A stretch of 7,082 nt of DNA from CAZWVM01 sp964637705 (GTDB taxonomy: Bacteria > UBA8481). The DNA lies in NCBI GenBank assembly GCA_964637705.1, contig CAZWVM010000183.1, positions 1 to 7,082 on the forward strand, written 5' to 3'. Of this stretch, positions 1 to 5,600 are shown one piece after another (position 1 is the stretch's first letter; each line of letters opens with the position of its first letter). The translations under genes were made by a program, and so were the position numbers. A model generated the notes under the pieces. It was not told the DNA's origin. It made no database searches and was given only the letters and a program-made list of their open reading frames with translations.

Positions 1-1177
1 GATCGGTGATGCCCCGCAGGGACTGCAGGAGACCGCGGGCGGCCTGCGCCCGCTGCGCCGGCGTCACGGCCGACTTCTGGAGCCGCGCCATCCGGTGCTC
101 GAGGAACTCCTCCGACTCCTCGAGCGCCTGCCCGAATCTCTCGGGCTCCAGCTTCAGGAAGACGTCCGCCGGGTCGCACTCGTCCGGCATCGAGGCCACC
201 CGCACGGTGAGACCGCGGTTCAAGGCGATGTCGATGCCGCGCTCCGTGGCGGCCTGCCCGGCCGAGTCCGGGTCGTAGGCCAGGACGATCTCGCCGGTCA
301 GCCGCCCGAGGGCCGCCACCTGGTCCTGGGTCAGGGCCGTGCCCAGCGAGGCCACGACCTGGGGGTAGCCGTGCTTGTGGCAGAGGATCACGTCGGTGTA
401 ACCCTCCACCAGCACCGCGCGGCCCGTTCTCTTGATGCTTTCCTTCGCGAGGTTCAGGGCGTAGAGCGTGCGGCCCTTGACGTAGACCGGGGTCTCCGGC
501 GAGTTGATGTATTTCGGTCCCTTCGATTCGCCGCGATACTCGCGGGCGCCGAAGGCCACGACGCGCCCGGCGACGTCCTGGATCGGGAAGACGATGCGGT
601 CGCGGAAGAGATCGTACCAGCCGCCGCTCTCGCGCTGGCGGAAGAGCCCGGAGGCCTCGATCGTCCCGGAGGGGACCTTGCGGGCGGCGCGGCGGTAGAG
701 GCCGTCCCAGCCCGCCGGGGCCAGGCCGATTCCGAAGCGGTCCACCATCGCGGAGTCGATGCCGCGGCGCGAGAGATAGAAGCGGGCCTCGGCGCCGTCC
801 GGCCCGTGGAGGATCTCGCGAAAGAACTTCTGCGTCCGCGCGTTCAGCTCGAGGATCGACTCCCGCAAGCCCGATTCCTCCCCGCTTCCCGCCTCCAGCG
901 TCACGCCGGCCCGCCGCGCCAGCTCCTTCAGGGCCTCGGGGAAGCTCAAGCCCTGGGTCTTCATCAGGAACGAGAAGATGTCGCCGCTCTCGCCGCAACC
1001 GAAGCACTTGAAGAGCCCCCGGTCGCTCGAGACCGTGAAGGACGGGGTCTTCTCGGAATGGAAGGGACAGAGGCCCTTGTAGGTCGATCCGGCCTTCTTC
1101 AGGGAGACGCTTTCTCCGATCAGATCCACGATGTCGATCCGGCTCCGGATCTCGTCCACGTCCCTCCGGTCCCTCAC
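1..1177 (-). CDS. dnaG: DNA primase DnaG (N-terminal 392 residues; C-terminus beyond left edge)
   Basis: DnaG synthesises RNA primers at the replication fork, acting with the replicative helicase. The reading frame on the reverse strand is open to the window edge. Residues 37-61 form the CHC2 zinc finger (C37, H40, C58, C61, in CPFHSEKTPSF and FKCFGCG). The primase core follows, with RIVFPIQD and PKYINSPET close to the E. coli sequence. The TOPRIM domain has the catalytic glutamate E258 in VLVEGYTDV, then ASLGTALT, then the metal-binding D302-P-D304 in AYDPDSAG. The sequence ends in the helical region after TOPRIM, so the helicase-binding C-terminal domain is not seen. I chose the GTG at 1177 because it forms a 4-base GTGA overlap with the stop of the upstream gene and has GAGGTG 8 bases upstream. 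A second in-frame GTG at 1159 is possible but has a poorly spaced ribosome site. In many bacteria rpoD follows dnaG; that would lie off the left edge. Identification is very secure. Confidence 0.97.
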   Translation of the reverse strand, partial: MRDRRDVDEIRSRIDIVDLIGESVSLKKAGSTYKGLCPFHSEKTPSFTVSSDRGLFKCFGCGESGDIFSFLMKTQGLSFPEALKELARRAGVTLEAGSGEESGLRESILELNARTQKFFREILHGPDGAEARFYLSRRGIDSAMVDRFGIGLAPAGWDGLYRRAARKVPSGTIEASGLFRQRESGGWYDLFRDRIVFPIQDVAGRVVAFGAREYRGESKGPKYINSPETPVYVKGRTLYALNLAKESIKRTGRAVLVEGYTDVILCHKHGYPQVVASLGTALTQDQVAALGRLTGEIVLAYDPDSAGQAATERGIDIALNRGLTVRVASMPDECDPADVFLKLEPERFGQALEESEEFLEHRMARLQKSAVTPAQRAQAARGLLQSLRGITD

Positions 1178-3081
1178 GACGCCGTCACCTCGTCGCCGTC
1201 GCGGATCTCCGTCACGAGATCCGCCTCGCGGCCGTTGACGAGGATCCGCGCGGGCCAGAGACCCTCCGGCAGCGCCTCGTAGACGCGCCACGGGCCGCGC
1301 ACCGTCCGGATCTCCGCGTCCCAGTTCACGGCCGCCTCGGCCCCGAGGCGCTTTCCGCCGACCTCCGCCGTTCGCGTGAGGTCGCGCACCGTCCTCTCGG
1401 CGCCGTTCCACCGCACGACGAGCGCTCGGGCGGGCGGGAGCGGAACGAGGCTCTTGAGCCGGGGCGGATCGTTCTCCATGGTGACATACACGCCGTCGCC
1501 GCCGCGTTCGATGCGACGCCGCTCGCCGCAGTAGATGCGGTGCCCGTCGATCGTCACGGAGCCCTGCGTCTCGGCGGCCTCCTTGAGCAGTTCGATCTCC
1601 AGTTCCACGCGCTCGGGCCCCGGGAGAGAACGGGCGGACCGGGGAAGAGCGAGCTCGACGGTCCGGCCGTCGAGCGTTACGGTGAGGGGCGCCGTCGTGG
1701 AGGCCGGCGCGCCGGCGGCGCCCCGTTCCACCTCGATCCGCGCCCCGGCGGGCACGGGCGTGTCGAGCGTGCCGCGCTCGCCGTTCACGCGGACCGTGGG
1801 CTCGCTGCCCGGCTCTCCGCCGATGATCTCCCCGTCCGACTCGATCGCCTCGCCCGGTTCTCCGAAGAATTCGAGAGGATCGTGTCCCGAGTTCCTCATG
1901 GCGTCCGCCACCGTGAAGGCCGCGTCGCCGCGTCCGCGCTCCACCGTGAGCTTCGTTTCGCCGTTATAGGTGTAGTGCACCGGCCGGAGCGCCGTGTCCC
2001 GGGTCAGGAGAATCCCCGCGGCCGTGACGTAGGCCGGTCCGGTGACGGATCCGCTCCGGTCCTCGAGGCCCGGCAGCGTTTCGGCCCGCCTCACCCGCAC
2101 ACGGTCCTCGACGAGCCCGAGGCGTTTCGCGAGCCGGGCCGGAAGAGGCGGCCAGAGCGAACCGCCTCCGACGAGTACGACTCCTTCGAGCTTCCGATCC
2201 GGGTCCAACCGCTCCAATTCCGCCGCGATGGCATCGACGAGGAGGGTTTCCCCCTCGGCCGCCGCGCCCGAGATCTCGTCGGGCGTGAAGGAGCGGCGGA
2301 CGCCCCAGACGTCCATCACTTCCGCGCCCGGCTCGCGCTTGACCCGGTCCGCGTCGATGTAGGCGAGACCGAGCCGCCGCGCGAGGGCATCGGTCAGCGT
2401 GTCTCCCGCGCGGGGGATCGAGCTGACTCCGGCCAGGCCGCCGGACGAGACGACCGCGATGTCGGACGTTCCCGCCCCGATGTCGACGACCGCATAGAGC
2501 GAGGCCGGGAACTGCGCGCCGAAGACGGCGCCGCAGACGGCGAGGGGCTCCACTGCGATCCGGTTCGGAGCGAACCCGGCGGCCTCGATCGCCGAGAGCT
2601 TCCTCTTCACGCTCTCCAGGGGGAGATAGGTCGCGATGAGCTGGAACTCGCCTTTCGTCCCTTCCAGGCCTTGAAGACCGGCCACGGGCCGGCCGTCGAC
2701 GCGGTATGCGGCACGGCGCAGGCCCAGGAGCGTCTTGCCGGCCAGGGCCTTCGCGGCGGCCCATCGCTCGATCTGCCTCTCCTCGGCGTGGACGAGATCC
2801 TCCTCGCTCCACGGCCCCGGTCCGGCGACGGCGACCGGGGCCTGGCGCGTCACGAGGTGTCCCCCCGCGATCGCGATCGACGCCTCGATTCCCTCGGGGA
2901 GATCCATCGCCTCGCGCACCCGCCGGATGCTCGCGACCGCGTCCGCGAGATCGTAGACGTTTCCTTCCTTCATGCACGGTCCGGCGTGTTCCGCGTAATG
3001 GCACCTGAGGATCGTGCCGCCGTCGTGCTCGAGGCAGACGATGGAGCGGGTGCCGACGTCGAGAGCGATCACCTCAGGCAC
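1174..3081 (-). CDS. FtsA/PilM-like actin-fold ATPase with long C-terminal beta-grasp-like extension
   Basis: This 635-residue protein belongs to the actin/Hsp70 ATPase fold. Residues 4-13 (VIALDVGTRS) are the phosphate-1 loop, 199-205 (VDIGAGT) the phosphate-2 loop and 301-308 (VVLVGGGS) the adenosine motif. Residues about 60-170, between the first two motifs, sit where FtsA and PilM carry their extra subdomain. From about 370 to 635 there is an extension with recurring short modules of the form NG, a few residues, then a G-D/A pair and a beta strand (NGERGTLDTPVPAGARIEV near 433-451; NGREADLVTEIRDGDEV near 616-632). From memory, this matches the roughly 700-residue FtsA-like proteins annotated in Firmicutes, whose function is not established. 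There is no signal peptide, membrane segment or obvious C-terminal membrane helix like that of true FtsA, so it is probably cytosolic. The GTG at 3081 keeps residues before the first strand; a GTG at 3072 would give an exact GTGA overlap with the Smr gene but removes three residues. It overlaps smr upstream and dnaG downstream. The fold is secure; the role is unknown. Confidence 0.85.
   Translation of the reverse strand: MPEVIALDVGTRSIVCLEHDGGTILRCHYAEHAGPCMKEGNVYDLADAVASIRRVREAMDLPEGIEASIAIAGGHLVTRQAPVAVAGPGPWSEEDLVHAEERQIERWAAAKALAGKTLLGLRRAAYRVDGRPVAGLQGLEGTKGEFQLIATYLPLESVKRKLSAIEAAGFAPNRIAVEPLAVCGAVFGAQFPASLYAVVDIGAGTSDIAVVSSGGLAGVSSIPRAGDTLTDALARRLGLAYIDADRVKREPGAEVMDVWGVRRSFTPDEISGAAAEGETLLVDAIAAELERLDPDRKLEGVVLVGGGSLWPPLPARLAKRLGLVEDRVRVRRAETLPGLEDRSGSVTGPAYVTAAGILLTRDTALRPVHYTYNGETKLTVERGRGDAAFTVADAMRNSGHDPLEFFGEPGEAIESDGEIIGGEPGSEPTVRVNGERGTLDTPVPAGARIEVERGAAGAPASTTAPLTVTLDGRTVELALPRSARSLPGPERVELEIELLKEAAETQGSVTIDGHRIYCGERRRIERGGDGVYVTMENDPPRLKSLVPLPPARALVVRWNGAERTVRDLTRTAEVGGKRLGAEAAVNWDAEIRTVRGPWRVYEALPEGLWPARILVNGREADLVTEIRDGDEVTAS
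1186..1191 (-). promoter_or_regulatory. Ribosome binding site of dnaG
   Basis: GAGGTG lies inside the end of the upstream actin-like gene, 8 bases before the GTG at 1177. It matches the anti-Shine-Dalgarno core and decides the dnaG start in favour of 1177 over 1159. Since it is embedded in a translated region, ribosomes ending the upstream gene would pass over it, which fits translational coupling. Confidence 0.6.
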
Positions 3082-3536
3082 ACCACCGTCGCGCCGAACG
3101 ACCCCTCGGACGGGTCCGCGAAGGCATGGCGCTCCACCTGGGGATGCGCGGCGAGACACCGCCAGACCTCGCGCCGGACGAGACCGCGGCCCTTGCCGTG
3201 GATGACGACGACGCGGCGGCGGTCCTCGACGAGAGCGCGGTCGAGGAAGGCGGCGAGGCGGTTCTCCACGTCCTCAACGAGGCACTCGTGGAGATCGATC
3301 CGGTCCGAGGATCCGCGCGGGTCGTGGGTGAGGGTGACGAGCGCGGGGCGGGGCGGCTCGGGAAAGATGTCGTCCCGAAGAGAGTGGGCCGGGGCCTGCA
3401 ACCGTCCCAGGCGCGTCTCGACGACGAGCCGCGAACCCCGGCGCCCGGTGATGCGACCGCGCAACGCCGAGTCGCCGAGACGCACGCGGCGCCCCGCTTC
3501 CGGCTCGTTCACTGTCGCATCCCGTTTCGACTTCAC
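3069..3536 (-). CDS. Stand-alone MutS2 C-terminal-like protein: KOW-like domain plus Smr domain
   Basis: This 155-residue protein has two parts. Residues about 14-54 (GRRVRLGDSALRGRITG onward) resemble the small KOW-like domain that precedes Smr in MutS2. Residues about 78-155 are an Smr domain with IDLH at 80-83, the HGKG motif at 113-116 (VVVIHGKGRGLVRREV), an LAAHP motif, and a C-terminal GATVVCL strand. Smr domains bind or nick branched DNA or cleave RNA in characterised families. The MutS-type clamp and Walker ATPase of MutS2 are absent, and the gene upstream is a complete HIT protein, so this is a small separate gene and not the tail of a long one. The GTG at 3536 is preferred: GGGAG sits 7 bases upstream. 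An in-frame GTG at 3512 is the alternative, and the frame extends further upstream only by overlapping the HIT gene. The stop overlaps the start of the FtsA-like gene. It could act in DNA recombination control or ribosome rescue; the sequence does not say which. Confidence 0.85.
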   Translation of the reverse strand: MKSKRDATVNEPEAGRRVRLGDSALRGRITGRRGSRLVVETRLGRLQAPAHSLRDDIFPEPPRPALVTLTHDPRGSSDRIDLHECLVEDVENRLAAFLDRALVEDRRRVVVIHGKGRGLVRREVWRCLAAHPQVERHAFADPSEGSFGATVVCLR

Positions 3537-3543
3537 GCTTCGT

Positions 3544-3548
3544 CTCCC
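3544..3548 (-). promoter_or_regulatory. Ribosome binding site of the Smr gene
   Basis: GGGAG ends 7 bases before the GTG at 3536 and supports that start over the in-frame GTG at 3512. It lies just downstream of a GC-only hairpin in the HIT/Smr gap. Confidence 0.5.
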
Positions 3549-3561
3549 GTGGCATCGATCG

Positions 3562-3578
3562 CCCGGGCGTTTCCCGGG
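3562..3578 (-). other. Perfect GC hairpin in the HIT/Smr intergenic gap
   Basis: Two copies of the self-complementary hexamer CCCGGG are separated by 5 bases (AAACG on the minus strand), giving a 6-base all-GC stem in the 77-base gap between the HIT stop and the Smr start. No T-run follows on either strand, so it is not a standard intrinsic terminator. It could be an RNA processing or stability element, or a pause site, or chance in GC-rich DNA. Confidence 0.35.
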
Positions 3579-3613
3579 GCGGATCGGATTGAGTTCGGAT
3601 CCCTGAAGTTGGT

Positions 3614-3955
3614 TCAGCCCGGCGGCCAGCCGAGCTTGCGTCCTCCGAGGACGTGGAAATGGATGTGGGGCACCTCCTGCCCCGCATCCGCCCCCTGGTT
3701 CAACACGACGCGAAAACCGCTCGCGTCGATCCCGAGTTTCTTCGCGGTCTCGCGGACGGCGGCCATGAGAGCCGCTTCCAGGCCCGCGAATTCGCCGAGA
3801 CTCGTCGCGTGGCGCCGCGGAATCGCGAGACAATGGACCGGCGCCTTCGGACTGATGTCTCGGAAGACGATGATCTCAGGCGTTTCGTGAAGCACCTGGG
3901 CCGGAATCTCTCCGGCCGCGATCCTGCAGAAGATGCAGGACGACGTTCCCTCCAT
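3614..3955 (-). CDS. HIT family hydrolase, HINT/PKCI type
   Basis: This 113-residue protein has the full length of a HINT-type histidine triad protein. Such enzymes hydrolyse adenosine 5'-phosphoramidates and related nucleotide conjugates and usually form cytosolic homodimers. It starts with the typical CIFCRIAAGEIP (C7 and C10), followed by FRDISPKAPVHCLAIPRRH. The triad is HIHFHVLGG at 97-105, with H99 the expected nucleophile by homology. FRVVLNQGADAGQEVPH is the usual segment before the triad. The ATG at 3955 fits the family N-terminus. A Shine-Dalgarno site at good spacing is not obvious: AAAGG lies about 13 bases upstream and GGAG about 18. It is the first gene after the promoter in the AT-rich gap and so probably heads the left transcription unit. 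In Firmicutes the HIT gene also follows the dnaJ-prmA-rsmE cluster. Confidence 0.95.
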   Translation of the reverse strand: MEGTSSCIFCRIAAGEIPAQVLHETPEIIVFRDISPKAPVHCLAIPRRHATSLGEFAGLEAALMAAVRETAKKLGIDASGFRVVLNQGADAGQEVPHIHFHVLGGRKLGWPPG

Positions 3956-3978
3956 AACGGCGAAGCAACCTTTCTCCA

Positions 3979-4019
3979 GTCATTTCACAGATTCAGGGCT
4001 GTCTATGACCGATAATGAC
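3979..4019 (-). other. Possible leader hairpin upstream of the HIT gene
   Basis: In the predicted 5' leader GTCATT (4019-4014) can pair with AATGAC (3984-3979), and inside this ACAG (4002-3999) can pair with CTGT (3990-3987). The outer arm ends just before the weak GGAG/AAAGG ribosome site. The pairings are short and the loop is long, so chance is a real possibility. No known riboswitch is recognised. Confidence 0.25.
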
Positions 4020-4028
4020 AATCCCCGA

Positions 4029-4058
4029 ATTCTAGTGTACGCAATTTCACTTTTTCAA
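4029..4058 (-). promoter_or_regulatory. Sigma70-like promoter for the HIT-smr-ftsA-like-dnaG unit
   Basis: On the minus strand TTGAAA (4058-4053, 5 of 6 to the TTGACA consensus) is followed after 18 bases by TAGAAT (4034-4029, 5 of 6 to TATAAT). It sits in the single AT-rich gap of the window and points toward the HIT gene. Transcription would start near 4022, leaving a leader of about 67 bases. It would give the left block transcription independent of the grpE-dnaJ side. Confidence 0.6.
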
Positions 4059-4075
4059 GGGGTCGAGCAGCTTTT

Positions 4076-4091
4076 CACTTCTTTTGAAGCG
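4076..4091 (-). other. Small hairpin just after rsmE stop
   Basis: On the minus strand CGCTTC pairs with GAAGTG (one G-U pair) around an AAAA loop, starting about 10 bases after the rsmE TAG stop. It is followed by AAAAGC, not by a U-rich tract, so it is not a convincing intrinsic terminator. Read-through from rsmE into the HIT gene is therefore possible. No better terminator is visible in the gap. Confidence 0.25.
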
Positions 4092-4101
4092 TCTGCAATT
4101 G

Positions 4102-4842
4102 CTAAGAAGCTTTTGAAATAATGAGTGAACCAAGCAAGGCCGCTGTAACTCCAGCTGTTTCAGCTCTGAGAATGCGATTTCCTAGCGAGACCGCAACGCT
4201 CGTCTTCGAGAGTTTTTCTTCTTCCCCCTCACTCCAGCCGCCCTCGGGACCCACAAGGATCGTCAAGGGGATCCCGGGACGGGACGAGAGAGCATCCATG
4301 GCTCGCCGGCCCCGCGGATCCAGGTGCCATTTCGTTCCTTCCTCGGAGAGAATCGAATCGAGCGCCAGGGTTTGATCGCTAATCGAGAGGGGACGGCCGC
4401 CCATCGACTGGAGGCAGGCCGCCTCGGCGATCCGTGTCCAGCGGGAGATCTTCTCGGGGGAGACCTCGCCCGTGAGGGCACGGTCGACGTCGAGCAGGAG
4501 GAGCGAGGAGACGCCCGTTTCCGCGATCTTCTCCACCGCCCAGTCCATTCGCTCCCCCTTGATGACCGGCATCGCGATGCGGACGGGGAGAGGAGGATCG
4601 TGGTGAACGAGGACATCGAGCCGGCGGAGCCGGCACAAGGAGCGATCGCAGGCCAGGATTTCCGCCCGGTACTCCACGCCTTCGCGGTCGAGAACCCGGA
4701 CCGTGTCGCCCGGCGCGAGGCGCAGGACGCGCGCGATCTTGTGGGCCGCGTCCGTTTCGAGGTTGAACTCGGCCGCGCCCGCGAGTGTCTCGCGGGAGAG
4801 GAACCGGCGCGCCGCCCCGTCCGTGCCGCCGCGCCGGCTCAC
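4102..4842 (-). CDS. rsmE: 16S rRNA (uracil-1498-N3)-methyltransferase RsmE
   Basis: RsmE methylates U1498 of 16S rRNA in the assembled 30S subunit, using S-adenosylmethionine, through a SPOUT trefoil-knot fold. The 246 residues match the usual size. The N-terminal PUA-like part has HKIARVLRLAPGDTVRVLD (34-52). The SPOUT part has MPVIKGERMDWAVEKIAETGV (91-111), RIAEAACLQS (137-146), the glycine-rich cofactor loop ILVGPEGGWSEGE (195-207) and the LGNRILRAETA signature (220-230). The usual EAA-x-QS-x-R stretch appears slightly expanded (EAACLQSMGGR), although the reading frame is continuous. The GTG at 4842 makes a 4-base GTGA overlap with the prmA stop, so translation is probably coupled; the Shine-Dalgarno match (GAG, 8 bases away) is weak. 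The last residues and the TAG stop lie in the AT-rich patch and use codons such as ATT, AAA and TCA, unlike the gene body. prmA followed by rsmE is a common bacterial pair. Confidence 0.95.
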   Translation of the reverse strand: MSRRGGTDGAARRFLSRETLAGAAEFNLETDAAHKIARVLRLAPGDTVRVLDREGVEYRAEILACDRSLCRLRRLDVLVHHDPPLPVRIAMPVIKGERMDWAVEKIAETGVSSLLLLDVDRALTGEVSPEKISRWTRIAEAACLQSMGGRPLSISDQTLALDSILSEEGTKWHLDPRGRRAMDALSSRPGIPLTILVGPEGGWSEGEEEKLSKTSVAVSLGNRILRAETAGVTAALLGSLIISKAS

Positions 4843-5600
4843 GGTTTCGACTCGATTTCGAGGGTCACCCAGGCTCCGTCGACGAGACGGGCGGTGACGT
4901 TTTCGGCGGGAAAGGGCTCCTCGGCGAGAAGTCCGGAGAGGATGAGAACGCCGGCCGGGGCGACGCGCTCGCGCAGCGACGGAAGGAGCGGGAGGAGGAC
5001 CGAGGACTGGATGTTGGCGATGACGATGTCGAACCGTCCGGCGGGCGGGACGGACGCGACCGAGGTCTCGATCGCCACCCCGTTGATGGCCGCGTTTTCG
5101 CGGGCGATGCGCACGGCGTCGGCGTCGCAATCCACGGCCGCGGCGCCGGAGGCGCCGAGCTTCATGGCCGCCATCGCCAGGATTCCCGAGCCGCAGCCGA
5201 AATCGAGGACCCGTGCACCGGCTCGCAAACGCCTTTGGAGAAGGGCCAGGCAGCCGCGGGTCGTCTCATGATCGCCCGTGCCGAAGGCCATGCCGGGCTC
5301 GACGATCAGGGGGATCTCGCCGGGTCGCGCCTGCCCCGCCAGCCACGGGGGCGTGACGAAGAGGCGCCCGACGCGCACGGGGCGTACCCGCCGCTTCCAA
5401 GACTCCGCCCAGTCCTCCTCGGGAAGATCCTCGATCCGCCCCCCGGTTTCGCGGGCCAGTTCCGCGAGTTCCCGGTCGGCGTCGAAATGGGCCTCGACGA
5501 CGTCGTCCCGTTCCCAGAGGCCGCGAGGGGAAGCGAGGGAGAGGGAGGCGATATTCGCGTCGGTCGCGTCCGCGATGATCCTGCGGTAACGGGCGCCCAC
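4839..5600 (-). CDS. prmA: Ribosomal protein L11 methyltransferase PrmA
   Basis: PrmA trimethylates ribosomal protein L11 using S-adenosylmethionine. The catalytic domain is clear: PGMAFGTGDHETT (102-114), the cofactor motif VLDFGCGSGILAMAAMKLGA (131-150), the acidic residue in AVDCDADAV (near 157), and IVIANIQSS (192-200), where NI corresponds to the family N-I-L position. EDWAESWKRRVRPVRVG (62-78) matches the segment linking the substrate-recognition and catalytic parts. At 253 residues it is shorter than the E. coli enzyme (about 293), with a compact N-terminal domain like that of the Thermus protein. The GTG at 5600 directly follows the dnaJ TGA with no gap and no good Shine-Dalgarno site, so expression probably depends on ribosomes finishing dnaJ. 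Its own stop overlaps the rsmE start. Confidence 0.95.
   Translation of the reverse strand: MGARYRRIIADATDANIASLSLASPRGLWERDDVVEAHFDADRELAELARETGGRIEDLPEEDWAESWKRRVRPVRVGRLFVTPPWLAGQARPGEIPLIVEPGMAFGTGDHETTRGCLALLQRRLRAGARVLDFGCGSGILAMAAMKLGASGAAAVDCDADAVRIARENAAINGVAIETSVASVPPAGRFDIVIANIQSSVLLPLLPSLRERVAPAGVLILSGLLAEEPFPAENVTARLVDGAWVTLEIESKP

Larger units (their letters stand above)
3956..4101. other. AT-rich intergenic region between rsmE and the HIT gene
   Basis: By hand count the lines from 3961 to 4140 run at about 40-45% GC, whereas neighbouring coding DNA is clearly above 60%. This gap holds the promoter, the two weak hairpins and three GTGAAA boxes on the minus strand (4078-4073, 4050-4045, 3988-3983). 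No gene is supported in it: short plus-strand frames across it show no family signature. Confidence 0.7.

Noticed and set aside
95..1282. Plus-strand open frame of 395 codons opposite dnaG
   Set aside because: The reverse strand here encodes the DnaG zinc finger and TOPRIM core without interruption; the plus frame has no motif.
1540..3606. Plus-strand open frame of 688 codons opposite the FtsA-like and Smr genes
   Set aside because: It lies antisense to two well-supported genes, its translation is rich in Arg, Asp and Gly with no family motif, and such long antisense frames are usual in high-GC DNA.
3537..3833. Upstream extension of the Smr frame into the HIT gene
   Set aside because: The extra residues are Arg/Gly-rich low-complexity shadow of the HIT gene. 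The GTG at 3536 has a good ribosome site, and conserved sequence begins only after it.
4076..4091. Intrinsic terminator after rsmE
   Set aside because: A small stem is present, but it includes a G-U pair and is followed by A-rich rather than U-rich sequence, so it is kept only as a weak hairpin.
3933..4121. Short plus-strand frame across the AT-rich gap (62 codons)
   Set aside because: No ribosome site, no family similarity, and it overlaps the start of the HIT gene and the end of rsmE. It covers the promoter of the opposite strand.
4137..4160. Possible frameshift or truncation near the rsmE end because of the composition change
   Set aside because: The LGNRILRAETAGVTAALL signature and a normal family length are intact right up to the stop, so the gene is complete.
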